NCBI RefSeq assembly: GCF_026130605.1
Contig: NZ_JANFAU010000007.1
Span: 183,970-247,969 of the forward strand
From: Sphingomonas lycopersici
Lineage (GTDB): Bacteria; Pseudomonadota; Alphaproteobacteria; Sphingomonadales; Sphingomonadaceae
Reading direction: 5' to 3'
DNA: 64,000 nucleotides
In this document: positions 25,297 through 35,007 of the stretch, piece after piece
How the letters are laid out: every line of letters begins with the position of its first letter
Position numbering within the stretch: position 1 is the first letter of the stretch
Position numbers and translations under genes: made by a program
The notes under the pieces: generated by a model
Told to the model about the DNA's origin: nothing
The model's input: the letters and a program-made list of their open reading frames with translations, nothing else
The model's database searches: none

Positions 25297-25737
25297 TCAG
25301 GCGCTGACCGCGTCGCCGTGGGTCGGCGCCAGCGCCTGCGCGGCGGCGGCCATATCCATGTAGGACGGCTCGAAGACATGGCCGTCGAGATCCTCGAACG
25401 CGCGGCCGTACATGAAGCCCAAGTCCTGCTTCTCGCGCGGTTCGCGTCCACCGGCGGCGATCGCCGCCTCGACGATCTCGTCCACCGCTGCCCGGCTGTC
25501 GCGCGACAGGGCGAGCAGCACGCCGCTCGTCGTCTTGGCGTCGATGATCTTCTTGTCGGTGAAAGTGGCGTAGAAAGCGTGGTCGAGCAGCATGAACATG
25601 ATCGTGTCCGACCATTCCATCGCCGACGCCTGCTCGTTGGAGAACATCGGATTCTTCTTCATCCCGATCGCTTCGTAGAAGGCGGTGGCCTTCGCGACAT
25701 TGGCGACGGGGAGGTTCACGAAGATCATCTTGGCCAT
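25297..25737 (-). CDS. VOC-family protein, first gene of the run
   Basis: A 146-residue single-module glyoxalase-fold protein opening MAKMIFVNLPVANVAKATAF, with SDTIMFMLLDHAFYATFTDK and a final DLDGHVFEPSYMDMAAA strand, as in the lactoylglutathione-lyase-like VOC proteins. It heads the minus-strand run and is divergent from the HxlR gene with 66 bases between their starts. A GGAG lies eight bases before the ATG. Confidence 0.9.
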   Translation of the reverse strand: MAKMIFVNLPVANVAKATAFYEAIGMKKNPMFSNEQASAMEWSDTIMFMLLDHAFYATFTDKKIIDAKTTSGVLLALSRDSRAAVDEIVEAAIAAGGREPREKQDLGFMYGRAFEDLDGHVFEPSYMDMAAAAQALAPTHGDAVSA

Positions 25738-25755
25738 TGGAAACGCTCCTTTTCT

Positions 25756-25795
25756 CGAATCGGTGCTTGCGATTCGTGCACCTGTGAGTTATAAA
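25756..25795 (+). promoter_or_regulatory. HxlR promoter with dyad over the -35 box
   Basis: TTGCGA at 25767-25772 and TATAAA at 25790-25795 are separated by exactly 17 bases, a good housekeeping promoter. The -10 ends only eight bases before the HxlR ATG, so the transcript should have almost no leader. A perfect dyad, CGAATCG (25756-25762) and CGATTCG (25770-25776) with a seven-base spacer, overlaps the -35 box and lies between the two divergent genes, making it a candidate operator for HxlR itself. Confidence 0.65.
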
Positions 25796-25803
25796 AAGCA
25801 ACC

Positions 25804-26502
25804 ATGAAGTTAGAAAAAGTGACTAACCAGAGCGAGGCCACGACGAAACGCTGGTATGACGACGCCTGCGGCACCGCGCTGGCAATGGAGCTGGTCGGCG
25901 AGCGCTGGGCGCTGCTGATCGTGCGCGAGCTGATGTTCGGCCCGCGCCGTTTCGGGGAATTGAAGGCCTCGCTGACCGGGATCAGCGCCAATGTGCTGAC
26001 CCAGCGGCTCGAGGGGCTGGAGCGTGCGCACGTCCTCAAGCGCCGCAAATTGCCGCCGCCGGCCAGCGTCCAGGTCTATGAGCTGACGTCATGGGGCTAT
26101 GAGGCGGAAGAGGCGATCAAGGCGCTCGGCGCCTGGGCGGCGCGCTCGCCCGATCACGATCCGACGCTGCCGCTGTCGTCGGCGTCGATGATGCTCTCGC
26201 TGCGCACGATGATCGACCGGGAAAAAGCGCGCGCGCTGCCGGCGATGACGATCGGCTTCACCTTCGGCCCCGAATCGTTCGTCGGCCGGCTCGCCGACGG
26301 CGACCTGCCGATCGTGCGCGGTGAAGGCGCGGCGGAGGTCCATTTCGCGACCACCGCGCGGTTGATGGCCAATATCGTCTACGGCAAATGGCCGATCGAG
26401 GAGGCGGAGGCGGAAGGCGCGCTGGTGTTCACCGGCGATCGCGCCAAGGCGCGCGCGTTTATCGATCTGTTCGCGCTTCCGCCCAAGGCAAAGGTTGAAT
26501 AA
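25804..26502 (+). CDS. HxlR-family transcriptional regulator
   Basis: A 232-residue regulator. The N-terminal winged helix is HxlR-type: [40 protein letters not shown], and [14 protein letters not shown]. The C-terminal 110 residues form an extra domain that looks like the SCP2-type sterol-carrier fold seen in some larger HxlR proteins, possibly a ligand sensor. Being divergent from seven VOC/GST/AHSA1-type genes, it probably controls them and itself. The ATG is almost at the predicted transcription start, without a Shine-Dalgarno. Confidence 0.9.
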   Translation: MKLEKVTNQSEATTKRWYDDACGTALAMELVGERWALLIVRELMFGPRRFGELKASLTGISANVLTQRLEGLERAHVLKRRKLPPPASVQVYELTSWGYEAEEAIKALGAWAARSPDHDPTLPLSSASMMLSLRTMIDREKARALPAMTIGFTFGPESFVGRLADGDLPIVRGEGAAEVHFATTARLMANIVYGKWPIEEAEAEGALVFTGDRAKARAFIDLFALPPKAKVE

Positions 26503-26549
26503 TCGCGGCAAGCGAGCCTAAGGCGTTCGAGTTACTTCGCGAGGCGCGC

Positions 26550-27554
26550 ATGACCGATATTCCGAACACCCAACCCGACAGCCGCGAGACGACGATTCTC
26601 GACGCGCCCGACCGGATGGTGAGCGTGCGCGAGATGTTCGGCATCGACAGCGACATGGAATGCCCCGCGTTCAGCGAGGCGGACGAGCGGGTGCCCGATC
26701 TCGATCCGGCTTATGTCTTCGATCCCGATACGACGCTGGCGATCATCGCGGGCTTTGCGCACAACCGCCGCGTGATGGTGCAGGGCTATCACGGCACCGG
26801 CAAGTCGAGCCATATCGAGCAGGTCGCGGCGCGGTTGAAATGGCCGTGCATCCGCATCAACCTCGATGCGCATATCAGCCGCATCGACCTCGTCGGGCGC
26901 GACGCGATCGTGCTGCGCGACGGCCAGCAGGTCACCGAATTCCGCGAAGGGCTGTTGCCCTGGGCGCTGCAGACCCCGACCGCTTTGGTGTTCGACGAAT
27001 ATGACGCCGGGCGCCCCGACGTGATGTTCGTGATCCAGCGCGTGCTGGAGACCGAGGGCAAGCTGACCCTGCTCGACCAGAATCGCGTGATTCGCCCCAA
27101 CCCGTGGTTCCGGCTGTTCTCGACCGCCAATACGGTCGGGCTCGGCGATACGAGCGGGCTCTATCACGGCACGCAGCAGATCAACCAGGGCCAGATGGAC
27201 CGCTGGAACATCGTCGTGACCTTGAACTATCTGCCCGCGGCGACCGAGGCGCAGATCGTGCTCGCCAAATCGGGCGAATATGACAAGCCTGACGGCAAGA
27301 AGCTGGTCGACGATATGGTCCGCGTCGCGGATCTGACCCGCAAGGGCTTCATCAACGGCGATATCTCCACCGTGATGAGCCCGCGCACGGTGATCACCTG
27401 GGCGCAGAATGCGCTGATCTTCGGCGATGTCGGCTTCGCCTTCCGCCTGTCGTTCCTCAACAAATGCGACGAGGCGGAACGGCCGCTGGTGGCGGAATAT
27501 TACCAGCGCGTGTTCGGCAAGGACCTGCCCGAAAGCGTGGTGGGGAAAGCCTGA
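26550..27554 (+). CDS. cobS: Cobaltochelatase subunit CobS (AAA+ ATPase)
   Basis: A 334-residue AAA+ protein of the CobS type. The N-terminal ISVREMF-like segment ([19 protein letters not shown]) is diagnostic. Walker A is GYHGTGKSS at residues 79-87, and Walker B is [14 protein letters not shown]. With CobT it forms the ATPase motor for cobalt insertion by CobN in aerobic cobalamin synthesis. No cobN or other corrin gene is adjacent, so it may serve a different chelatase-like or remodelling role. CobT follows 12 bases later. Confidence 0.95.
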   Translation: MTDIPNTQPDSRETTILDAPDRMVSVREMFGIDSDMECPAFSEADERVPDLDPAYVFDPDTTLAIIAGFAHNRRVMVQGYHGTGKSSHIEQVAARLKWPCIRINLDAHISRIDLVGRDAIVLRDGQQVTEFREGLLPWALQTPTALVFDEYDAGRPDVMFVIQRVLETEGKLTLLDQNRVIRPNPWFRLFSTANTVGLGDTSGLYHGTQQINQGQMDRWNIVVTLNYLPAATEAQIVLAKSGEYDKPDGKKLVDDMVRVADLTRKGFINGDISTVMSPRTVITWAQNALIFGDVGFAFRLSFLNKCDEAERPLVAEYYQRVFGKDLPESVVGKA

Positions 27555-27566
27555 GCGGCGGCGGCG

Positions 27567-29393
27567 ATGGCTGAACGCACCCCGCTCGATCTGTTCAAGG
27601 ACGTGCTCGGCGGCGCGGCGCGTGCGCTGTCCGACGAGCCGGAGATCGAGCTGGCGTTCACCGCCGATGCGCCGAGCCAGTCGGGCAAGCACCTCAAGGT
27701 GCCGATGCCGGCGCGCGCATTGCCGGCGGAGCAAGTGGCGGAGGCGCGCGGTTTCGCCGACGGCTTCGCGCTTCGGCTCAAGCACCACGACGCCGCGCTT
27801 CACCTGCGCGCCGCGCCGCACGAGGCGGTGGCGCGGGCGGTGTTCGACGCGGTCGAGACGGCGCGTGTCGAGGCGCTGGGAAGCCGCGGCTATGCCGGGA
27901 TCGCGGACAATCTCGCGACCGCGCTCGACGTCAGATTGCGCGCCGATCCGATCACCCGTGCGCGTACCCGCGAGGAAGTGCCGCTTTCCACCGCCTTGGC
28001 GCTGATGGTGCGCGAGCGGCTGACCGGGCGCGAATCACCCGCGCTCGCCGCGCCGGGCCTCGCACTGGTGCGCGAATGGATCGACGACAAGGCCGGGGCC
28101 GATCTCGATTCGCTCGCGCTCGCGCTCGACGACCAGCGCGCCTTCCAGAGCCTCGCGCGCAAATTGCTCGAGGACCTCGAACTGGTGCAGGGCGACGAGC
28201 TGCCCGAGGACACCGACGACGGCGAGAGCGAGGAGCAGGGCGCCGACGACGAGCAGAATAGCGACGAAGGCCAGGAAGAGGGCGAGGGCGGCGAGGGCGA
28301 GGCGCAGATCGAGGCGCGCGGCGACCAGCGCGAGGCCGAGGACCAGGACGGCGAAGGCCAGGAAATGAGCGACGACGTCCAGGATATGGACGGCGAGCCG
28401 GGCGACGAGGGCGAGGAGGGGATGCAGCCGGTGCGCCCCAACCGGCCGTTCGCCGACCTCACCCCGCATTTCGACTATCGCGTCTGGACCACCGAGTTCG
28501 ACGAGGTGATCGCCGCGACCGATCTGTGCGACGCCGACGAGCTCGTCCGGCTGCGCGCCTATCTCGATCAGCAGCTCGTCCATCTGCAATCGGTGGTGTC
28601 GAAGCTCGCCAACCGGCTCCAGCGCCGGCTGATGGCGCAGCAATCGCGCTCGTGGGATTTCGATCAGGAAGAAGGGCTGCTCGATGCCGCGCGGCTCGCG
28701 CGCGTCGTGGTCAGCCCCGATATGTCGCTCTCCTACAAGATCGAGCGCGACACCGAATTCCGCGATACCGTGGTGACCTTGCTGATCGACAATTCGGGGT
28801 CGATGCGCGGGCGGCCGATCTCGATCGCGGCGATCTCCGCCGATATCCTCGCACGGACGCTCGAGCGGTGCGGGGTCAAGACCGAGATCCTCGGCTTCAC
28901 CACCCGTGCGTGGAAGGGCGGGCAGAGCCGCGAGACATGGCTCGCCGCGGGGCGCCCGCCGCAGCCGGGGCGGCTCAACGACATCCGTCACATCGTCTAC
29001 AAAAAGGCCGACGAGCCGTGGCGGCGCGCGCGCACCTCGCTCGGGCTGATGATGCGCGAAGGGCTGCTCAAGGAGAATATCGACGGCGAGGCGTTGCTCT
29101 GGGCACATGCGCGGCTCGTCGCGCGACCCGAGGAGCGGCGCATCCTGATGGTCATCTCGGACGGCGCGCCGGTCGACGATTCGACGCTCAGCATCAATTC
29201 GGGCTCGTATCTCGAACGCCATCTGCGGCAGGTGATCGACTGGATCGAGAAGCGCTCGCCGGTCGAGCTGGCGGCGATCGGCATCGGGCATGACGTGACG
29301 CGCTATTACAGCCGCGCGGTGACGATCATGGACGTCGATCAGCTCGGCGGGACGATCATCGAGCAGCTCGCCGCCTTGTTCGACACGCCGTGA
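27567..29393 (+). CDS. cobT: Cobaltochelatase subunit CobT (VWA domain)
   Basis: A 608-residue partner of CobS. Residues about 210-290 are a very acidic linker of Glu, Asp and Gly, characteristic of CobT. The C-terminal von Willebrand A domain carries the MIDAS motif DNSGSMRG near residue 410, and an [20 protein letters not shown] helix follows. It links the AAA+ motor to its partner. The ORF is full length. Its stop overlaps the GTG of the next gene by four bases. Confidence 0.94.
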   Translation: MAERTPLDLFKDVLGGAARALSDEPEIELAFTADAPSQSGKHLKVPMPARALPAEQVAEARGFADGFALRLKHHDAALHLRAAPHEAVARAVFDAVETARVEALGSRGYAGIADNLATALDVRLRADPITRARTREEVPLSTALALMVRERLTGRESPALAAPGLALVREWIDDKAGADLDSLALALDDQRAFQSLARKLLEDLELVQGDELPEDTDDGESEEQGADDEQNSDEGQEEGEGGEGEAQIEARGDQREAEDQDGEGQEMSDDVQDMDGEPGDEGEEGMQPVRPNRPFADLTPHFDYRVWTTEFDEVIAATDLCDADELVRLRAYLDQQLVHLQSVVSKLANRLQRRLMAQQSRSWDFDQEEGLLDAARLARVVVSPDMSLSYKIERDTEFRDTVVTLLIDNSGSMRGRPISIAAISADILARTLERCGVKTEILGFTTRAWKGGQSRETWLAAGRPPQPGRLNDIRHIVYKKADEPWRRARTSLGLMMREGLLKENIDGEALLWAHARLVARPEERRILMVISDGAPVDDSTLSINSGSYLERHLRQVIDWIEKRSPVELAAIGIGHDVTRYYSRAVTIMDVDQLGGTIIEQLAALFDTP

Positions 29394-29656
29394 TCGCGGC
29401 GCCCGCCGACGGCTTCGTCGGGCCGGTCAAGCGCTCGATCACGATCGCCGGGCATCAGACTTCGGTCAGCCTCGAACCCCTGTTCTGGCAGGCGCTGGAA
29501 GCCGCGGCGGCGGCGCGCAGGCTGCCGCTCAGCGCGCTCGTCGCGGAGATCGACGCGTTGCGCATCGCCCAGCCCGATCCGCCCAACCTCGCCAGCGCAC
29601 TGCGCAGCTGGCTGTTTGCGACAATTTGCGACAAAACTGAGAATATTTCGCAATAG
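29390..29656 (+). CDS. Ribbon-helix-helix domain protein
   Basis: An 88-residue protein with a ribbon-helix-helix (RHH_4-like) pattern: a strand [15 protein letters not shown], then [20 protein letters not shown], and [14 protein letters not shown]. Such proteins are common in alphaproteobacteria and may bind DNA; no target is known. It starts at a GTG overlapping the cobT stop. Its 3' end contains a tandem 10-base repeat TTTGCGACAA (29615-29634) and a Fur-box-like site runs up to its stop, so coding and regulatory DNA of the next gene overlap. Confidence 0.82.
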   Translation: MIAAPADGFVGPVKRSITIAGHQTSVSLEPLFWQALEAAAAARRLPLSALVAEIDALRIAQPDPPNLASALRSWLFATICDKTENISQ

Positions 29657-29687
29657 CGTTGACTCTGCGAACTAGTCTCAATAGCGA
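29638..29687 (+). promoter_or_regulatory. Promoter and two Fur-box-like sites before the TonB receptor
   Basis: TGAGAATATTTCGCA (29638-29652) differs at two of 15 positions from the known Fur-box form TGAGAATCATTCGCA. TGCGAACTAGTCTCA (29666-29680) closely resembles its complement. The second sits inside the spacer between a -35 TTGACT (29659-29664) and a -10 TAGCGA (29682-29687), 17 bases apart. Iron repression by Fur is therefore likely. An imperfect hairpin (29686-29711) then covers the Shine-Dalgarno. Confidence 0.6.
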
Positions 29688-29711
29688 GCCCCTCCAAGGG
29701 AAGGGGTTCTC

Positions 29712-32189
29712 ATGTCATCCAGTTCGTTCATTGCCTTGTCGTGCGTCGGGTTCATTGCGAGCGCGCCGGCGCTGGCCGAGGCGCCCGCTACCGCCGTCGC
29801 CGATGCGCCCGAGGCCGATAGCGATGCCGCGCGCCACAATGACGTGATCGTCACCGGGCGCGACCGGCGCGACGCCAACCCCAAGTTCATCGCCCCGCCG
29901 ATCGATACCCCGCGCTCGATCATGGTGCTGCCGGCGGAGACGATCCAGCAGACCGGATCGGCCAGCCTCGCCGATGCGTTGCGCACGATCCCCGGCATCA
30001 CCTTCGGCGCGGCGGAGGGCGGCAACCCGGTCGGTGACCGCCCGTTCATCCGCGGCTTCGACAGCCAGGGCTCGACCTATGTCGACGGGGTGCGCGATTT
30101 CGCGGCGCAGAGCCGCGAGGTTTTCGCGGTCGATTCGATCCAGATCGTCCGCGGATCGGATACGACGCTCGGCGGGCGCGGCAATGCCGGGGGGACGATC
30201 AACATCATCTCCAAGACCCCGCAGAAGGAAAGCTTCGCCAGCGCGGCGGTGAGCTACGGCAATGCCGATTACACCCGCGTCACCGCCGATGTGAACCAGC
30301 GCGTCTCCGATCTGGTCGCGGTGCGCGTCGAGGGGATGTTCCACGATCAGGACGTCGCCGGGCGCGACGCGATCTGGCAGCGCCGCTGGGGCGTCGCGCC
30401 GTCGATCACGGTCGGCATCGACTCGCCGACCCGGCTGACCGCCTCTTATTATCATATGGAGAGCAACGAGCTGCCGGATGCCGGCATCCCCTATCTCTAT
30501 ACGATCGGCAATGCGCCGGGGACGGGGACAATCCAGTCGCAGCCCGCGATCGGGCGGATCACCACCGCCACCGGGCAGACGGGCATTGTCGATCGCTCGA
30601 CCTTCTACGGCCTCAAGGATCGCGATTTCCGCGATACCTCGATCGATCAGGCGACGCTGCGCGCCGAGCATGATTTCGGCGGCATCACGCTGCGCAACAC
30701 CTCGCGCTTCACGCACAACTGGCAGTCGTACATCATGACCCAGCCGGACGATTCGCAGGGCAATGTCTATAACAGCGGGCAGGTGTGGCGCCGGTCCAAC
30801 ACGCGCTACGGCTATGCCGATTCGATCGTCAACCAGACCGACCTCTACGGCAAGTTCAGGACCGGCGGCATCAAGCACAGCTTCGCGATCGGCGCGGAGT
30901 TCGCGTGGGAGAAGGCGCGGCGCGGCACTTATGTTACGCGCGGCTTCGTCAATGCGGCGGGCAACGAATTGCTGTCGAACGGCTCGACGATCACCCCGCG
31001 CTGCACCGCGGCGGCGGTGTCGCGGTACAATTGCACCAGCCTGTTCAACCCCAATCCCAACGATCCCTGGGTCAATTACGCCAGCGATACCTCGTCGACC
31101 CCGGCGGCGATCTCGCGCAACCTGCCGATCGCCGAGACGCAGAACGACGCCAATACGATCGGTCTCTACGGCTTCGATTCGATCGAGCTGGCCGAGCCGC
31201 TGATCCTCAACATCGGCTTGCGCTACGATCGCTTCCACTCGCGGGTGCGCCCCGGTCAGCCGGTCGCGGCGACGCAGGTGATCCAGTTCGAGCGCACCGA
31301 CGAATTGTTCAACTGGCAGGCGGGCCTCGTCTTCAAGCCGATGCGCGACGTGAGCCTCTATGCAAGCTACGCCACCGCGGCGACCCCGCCCAACAGCCTG
31401 CTCGGCGAGGGATCGGAGGGCAATGCGCTGCCGACCACCGTCGCCACCGGCGGGCTGCTCGCGTCGCTCAAGCCGGAAAAGACCAAATCCTATGAGGTCG
31501 GCGCCAAGGCGGCGCTGTTCGGCGGGCGGCTCAACCTGTCGCTCGCGGCGTTCCAGACCGACACCGACAACGCCCGCGTCCAGATCGATGCCGATACCGT
31601 CCAGTTTATCGGCAAGCGCCGTATCCGCGGCATCGAACTGGGCATCAACGGCGAGATCCTGCCGGGCTGGACGGTGTTCGGCGGCTATACCCATCTCGAT
31701 CCCAAGATCATTGAGGCGGGCTTCTCCGCGCTGACCGCGCCCGCGCTGAAGGATAACGCCGGCAATACTCTCCAGCCCGCACGGACGGTCTACGTCCCCT
31801 CGGTCAGCAACGGCAAGCAGGCGCCGCAGACCGCGCGCGACAGCGTGTCGCTATGGAGCAACCTCGCGGTGACCAAGCGGCTGCAGATCGGCGGCGGGAT
31901 ATTCTATGTCAGCCGGGTCTATGGCGGCTATGCCGACAATCGCGCCGCCACGCAGGATGCCACGGGCAAGGTCACCGTCACCCCCGCGACCAAGGTGCTG
32001 GCGCGCTCGGTGCCCGGTTACACAAGGTTCGACGCACGCATCGGCTATGACATCACCGAGCGGGTGAACCTCAGCGTCAACGTCCAGAACCTCACCGACA
32101 AGACCTATTTCACCCAGGCCTATGCCTCGCATTATGCGACGATCGCCCCGGGGCGGACGGCATTTGCCACCTTGTCGGTGCGTTACTAA
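29712..32189 (+). CDS. TonB-dependent siderophore receptor (Fiu/PiuA-like)
   Basis: An 825-residue outer-membrane receptor. A signal peptide of about 22 residues ends SAPALA. DVIVTGR is a TonB-box-like motif, and the plug domain shows QTGSASLADALRTIPGIT and GNAGGTINIISKTP. A 22-strand barrel follows, ending in the terminal aromatic motif FATLSVRY. The order receptor, Sel1 protein, PiuC-type dioxygenase and PepSY protein matches the Pseudomonas piu/fiu catecholate-siderophore locus, so a catecholate ferric siderophore is the likely ligand. Two Fur-box-like sites precede it. Confidence 0.93.
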   Translation: MSSSSFIALSCVGFIASAPALAEAPATAVADAPEADSDAARHNDVIVTGRDRRDANPKFIAPPIDTPRSIMVLPAETIQQTGSASLADALRTIPGITFGAAEGGNPVGDRPFIRGFDSQGSTYVDGVRDFAAQSREVFAVDSIQIVRGSDTTLGGRGNAGGTINIISKTPQKESFASAAVSYGNADYTRVTADVNQRVSDLVAVRVEGMFHDQDVAGRDAIWQRRWGVAPSITVGIDSPTRLTASYYHMESNELPDAGIPYLYTIGNAPGTGTIQSQPAIGRITTATGQTGIVDRSTFYGLKDRDFRDTSIDQATLRAEHDFGGITLRNTSRFTHNWQSYIMTQPDDSQGNVYNSGQVWRRSNTRYGYADSIVNQTDLYGKFRTGGIKHSFAIGAEFAWEKARRGTYVTRGFVNAAGNELLSNGSTITPRCTAAAVSRYNCTSLFNPNPNDPWVNYASDTSSTPAAISRNLPIAETQNDANTIGLYGFDSIELAEPLILNIGLRYDRFHSRVRPGQPVAATQVIQFERTDELFNWQAGLVFKPMRDVSLYASYATAATPPNSLLGEGSEGNALPTTVATGGLLASLKPEKTKSYEVGAKAALFGGRLNLSLAAFQTDTDNARVQIDADTVQFIGKRRIRGIELGINGEILPGWTVFGGYTHLDPKIIEAGFSALTAPALKDNAGNTLQPARTVYVPSVSNGKQAPQTARDSVSLWSNLAVTKRLQIGGGIFYVSRVYGGYADNRAATQDATGKVTVTPATKVLARSVPGYTRFDARIGYDITERVNLSVNVQNLTDKTYFTQAYASHYATIAPGRTAFATLSVRY

Positions 32190-32199
32190 CCTCGCGGGC

Positions 32200-32928
32200 G
32201 TGACGACCGCGCCGACCAGCGACCAAATCGCCGCGCGCCTCTCCGCCCCACCGGAGGAGCGTGCGGCGTTCGTGCGTGAGCTCGCCGAGGCGGGGGAGCC
32301 CGAGGCGCAAGCGCTGCTCGGCCAGTTGCTGCTCGACGGCAATGGCGTGGCGCGCGACGAGCGCGCCGCCTTTGCGTGGTTCAACCGCGCCGCCGCGCAG
32401 CAGCATGTGATGGCGCTCAATATGGTCGGGCGCTGCTACGATCTCGGTTGGGGTGTTCAGGTGGACAAGCCGCGCGCGGCGGCATGCTTCCGCGTCGCCG
32501 CGGCGCGCGGTCTGCCCGAGGCGCAATATAATTATGCGACCGCGCTGACTTTGGGCGAGGGCGTCGCGGAGGACAAAGCGGCCGCGCTCGCTTTGTTCGA
32601 ACAGGCCGCGGCGACGGGCTATGCCAAGGCGATCAACCATGTCGGGAGCTTCGCCGAAGACGGCTGGGGCGGTCCGCGCGATATGGCCAAGGCCGCCGAT
32701 TGCTACGCCCGCGCGGCGGCGGGCGGCGATTTTCGCGGTTGTTTCAACCACGCGCGGCTGCTCGGCGCGGCGGGCGAGATCGACGAGGCTTTGCTGTGGC
32801 TGCGCCGCGCGGGCGAATGGGGCAATGCGCGCTTCGTCGACAAGGCGCTCGACTGGCTCGCCGCGAGCGACATCCCGGGGTTCCGCGACCGCGGCGTCGC
32901 GGCGCTGAAGGAGGGGGCAGGGTGCTGA
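32200..32928 (+). CDS. Sel1-repeat (tetratricopeptide-like) protein
   Basis: A 242-residue protein with about four Sel1-like repeats, visible as [60 protein letters not shown] and [20 protein letters not shown]. It lacks an evident signal peptide. It sits between the receptor and the dioxygenase, as in Pseudomonas (PA4516-like), and probably mediates a protein contact in the iron system. I chose the GTG at 32200, 10 bases after the receptor stop. Its end overlaps the piuC start. Confidence 0.85.
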   Translation: MTTAPTSDQIAARLSAPPEERAAFVRELAEAGEPEAQALLGQLLLDGNGVARDERAAFAWFNRAAAQQHVMALNMVGRCYDLGWGVQVDKPRAAACFRVAAARGLPEAQYNYATALTLGEGVAEDKAAALALFEQAAATGYAKAINHVGSFAEDGWGGPRDMAKAADCYARAAAGGDFRGCFNHARLLGAAGEIDEALLWLRRAGEWGNARFVDKALDWLAASDIPGFRDRGVAALKEGAGC

Positions 32929-33605
32929 TCGCGATTCCCGATGTGCTCGATGCGGGCGAGGTGGCGCGGCTGCGCGGGCTGATCGACGCGGCCGAATGGA
33001 TCGACGGCAACGCCACCTCGGGCGCGCAATCGGCGCTCGTCAAGCGCAACCGGCAATTGCCGGAAGACAGCGCCGCCGCGCGCGAGGCGGGGACGCTGGT
33101 GCTCGATGCGCTCGGCCGCTCGCCGCTGTTCGTCGCCGCCGCGCTGCCGCTCAAGGTATTTCCGCCCTTGTTCAACCGCTACGAGGGTGGCGAGGCATTC
33201 GGCCTGCATGTCGACAATGCGGTGCGCATCAGGCGCGGCAGCGATTTCCGGCTCAGGAGCGATCTTTCCGCGACCCTGTTCCTGTCCGATCCGCGCGATT
33301 ACGACGGCGGCGAGCTGGTGATCGAGGGGCAGTTCGGCGCGCAGACGGTCAAGCTCCCCGCCGGGCATATGGTGGTCTATCCCGCCTCCAGCCTGCACCG
33401 CGTGACCGCGGTGACGCGCGGTGCGCGGGTCGCCTCCTTCTTCTGGATCCAGTCGATGGTGCGCGACGAGGGGGAGCGGCGCATCCTGTTCGATCTCGAT
33501 CGCTCGGTGCAAGCGCTTGCTACCGACCGCGGGCAGGACGATGCCGAGGTGATCCGGCTCACCGGCATCTATCACAATCTGCTGCGCCGCTGGGCCGACG
33601 CTTGA
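32922..33605 (+). CDS. piuC: Fe(II)-dependent dioxygenase PiuC
   Basis: A 227-residue 2-oxoglutarate/Fe(II) oxygenase of the PiuC/YbiX type. The iron triad is visible as H-x-D in GLHVDNAVR and a later His in SSLHRVTAV, and the 2-oxoglutarate Arg is likely in [10 protein letters not shown]. It opens [20 protein letters not shown], typical of the family, and has a C-terminal four-helix region. The start is a GTG at 32922 overlapping the Sel1 stop, after GGAGGGGGCAGG. It may alter the siderophore or receptor; this is not established. Confidence 0.92.
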   Translation: MLIAIPDVLDAGEVARLRGLIDAAEWIDGNATSGAQSALVKRNRQLPEDSAAAREAGTLVLDALGRSPLFVAAALPLKVFPPLFNRYEGGEAFGLHVDNAVRIRRGSDFRLRSDLSATLFLSDPRDYDGGELVIEGQFGAQTVKLPAGHMVVYPASSLHRVTAVTRGARVASFFWIQSMVRDEGERRILFDLDRSVQALATDRGQDDAEVIRLTGIYHNLLRRWADA

Positions 33606-33729
33606 TACGGCTATCGGGATTTAGCGGAACACGTGGTTCCCACCTGTTACTCCGTCAAGCCCGGCATGACGGCTGAAGAGCGGTTGGAGCGCTCGCTCAA
33701 CTGAGTGTTCCCCCGATCCAACCGCAATA

Positions 33730-33744
33730 TGCGATTGACTTGCA
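33730..33744 (+). promoter_or_regulatory. Fur-box-like site before the PepSY gene
   Basis: TGCGATTGACTTGCA agrees at 12 of 15 positions with the palindromic Fur-type pattern TGCGAATGATTCGCA and contains a -35-like TTGACT. It lies 47 bases before the PepSY gene, suggesting a separate iron-responsive promoter for that gene. A clear -10 box is not visible. The 185-base gap also holds a half palindrome with TCAAGCCCGGCATGACGG at 33653-33670. Confidence 0.45.
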
Positions 33745-33790
33745 ATAGCCAACCTGCCAGCGCCAAGTCCATGCGGACGGGGGATTCTCT

Positions 33791-34909
33791 GTGAACAAGC
33801 TGGCGATGCGGCGCATGTGGTTCCAGGTCCATAAGTGGATCGGGCTGCTGTTGGCGGTGGCGATCATCCCGCTGTCGCTCTCCGGCGCGGCGCTGGTGTG
33901 GCACGATGCGCTCGATCAGGCGGTCAATCCGCAGCGTTACGCGGTCAGCGGCGACAATCTGCTTGCCCCCGAAGCTTATGTCGCGGCCGCGCGCCCGCGA
34001 CTGACTGCCGGCGAGGCGATCGCGCAGCTCACCCTGCCGGCGGAACATGGCATGCCGGTGGTGGTCGCTGCTGCCCGCCCCGGCAAGACGCAGGCCGGGC
34101 CGCCGGCGCGGACGATGGTCTATCTCGATCCGGCGACTGCGCGCGTGCTCGACGTGGCGGACAGCCGCAACGGGCTGGTCCGCACGCTGCATGTGCTCCA
34201 CGGCAGCCTGTTGCTCCCCGGGGTCGGCCGCACGATCGTCGGCTGGATCGGGGTGGCGATGGCCTTCTCGTGCTTCACCGGTCTGTGGCTGTGGTGGCCG
34301 ACCGTCGGGCGCTGGGCGCGCGGCCTGCGCTGGCGGCGGCACAATAACACCGACACCAACCTCCATTATCTCACCGGCTTCTGGGTCGCGCTGCCGCTGT
34401 TCATGCTGTCGCTGACCGGCGCGTGGATCAGCTTCCCGGCGTTCTTCGGCGGGCTGGTGGGCGAGGCGCCGCGCCGTCCGCCGGTGGATCGCTCGGCCAA
34501 GCCGCTTGCCGCACCCGCGCTGGCGCTCGGCACGGTGATCGAGCGCGCGGTGAGCGTCGGCAAGGGCGAGCTGAGAAGCATCACCTGGCCGACCAACAAG
34601 CGCGCCGACTGGACACTCGCCTTCGCGCAGGGCGAGCGCACCGCCAATGTGACGGTGGGCGACGACAGCGGCATCGCCGCCGCCGCGCCGCAACGCGGGC
34701 CGCAGAACAATGTCGCGCGGTGGATGCGACGGATTCACGACGGCACCGATATGGGCGCGCTGTGGCAGGTGATCATCTTCCTCGGCGGGGTGACCCCCGC
34801 ATTGCTTGGGGTGACCGGGGTGATCATGTGGTGGCGCGCCCGCGGCTGGAAGGCCGAGCTCAAGCGCCGCCAGCAGGTGGCGCGCGAGACGGCGTTCGCG
34901 GCGAAATAA
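33791..34909 (+). CDS. PepSY-domain membrane protein (PiuB-like)
   Basis: A 372-residue inner-membrane protein with about four helices. The first is FQVHKWIGLLLAVAIIPLSL with its conserved HKW motif; the later ones include GWIGVAMAFSCFTGLWLWWP and FWVALPLFMLSLTGAWISFP, and the last is IIFLGGVTPALLGVTGVIMW. Periplasmic PepSY-type domains lie between. Family members are thought to reduce ferric siderophores or pass electrons across the membrane. It follows piuC, completing the iron cassette, with its own Fur-like site. The start is a GTG at 33791. Confidence 0.9.
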   Translation: MNKLAMRRMWFQVHKWIGLLLAVAIIPLSLSGAALVWHDALDQAVNPQRYAVSGDNLLAPEAYVAAARPRLTAGEAIAQLTLPAEHGMPVVVAAARPGKTQAGPPARTMVYLDPATARVLDVADSRNGLVRTLHVLHGSLLLPGVGRTIVGWIGVAMAFSCFTGLWLWWPTVGRWARGLRWRRHNNTDTNLHYLTGFWVALPLFMLSLTGAWISFPAFFGGLVGEAPRRPPVDRSAKPLAAPALALGTVIERAVSVGKGELRSITWPTNKRADWTLAFAQGERTANVTVGDDSGIAAAAPQRGPQNNVARWMRRIHDGTDMGALWQVIIFLGGVTPALLGVTGVIMWWRARGWKAELKRRQQVARETAFAAK

Positions 34910-34911
34910 TC

Positions 34912-34996
34912 TCCGTTCGGGCTGAGCTTGTCGAAGCCCTGCACTTTTCTTCGCAAGGAAGAAGGGCAGCCCTTCGACGAGCTCAGGGCGAACGGA
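34912..34996. repeat. Dispersed palindrome, GCTGAGCTTGTCGAAG family
   Basis: The left arm TCCGTTCGGGCTGAGCTTG and right arm GAGCTCAGGGCGAACGGA are complementary over most of their length. This family is very widespread in alphaproteobacterial genomes. It lies between the convergent PepSY and CBS genes and may act as a terminator for both. Confidence 0.85.
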
Positions 34997-35007
34997 AGGA
35001 GAAGGGC

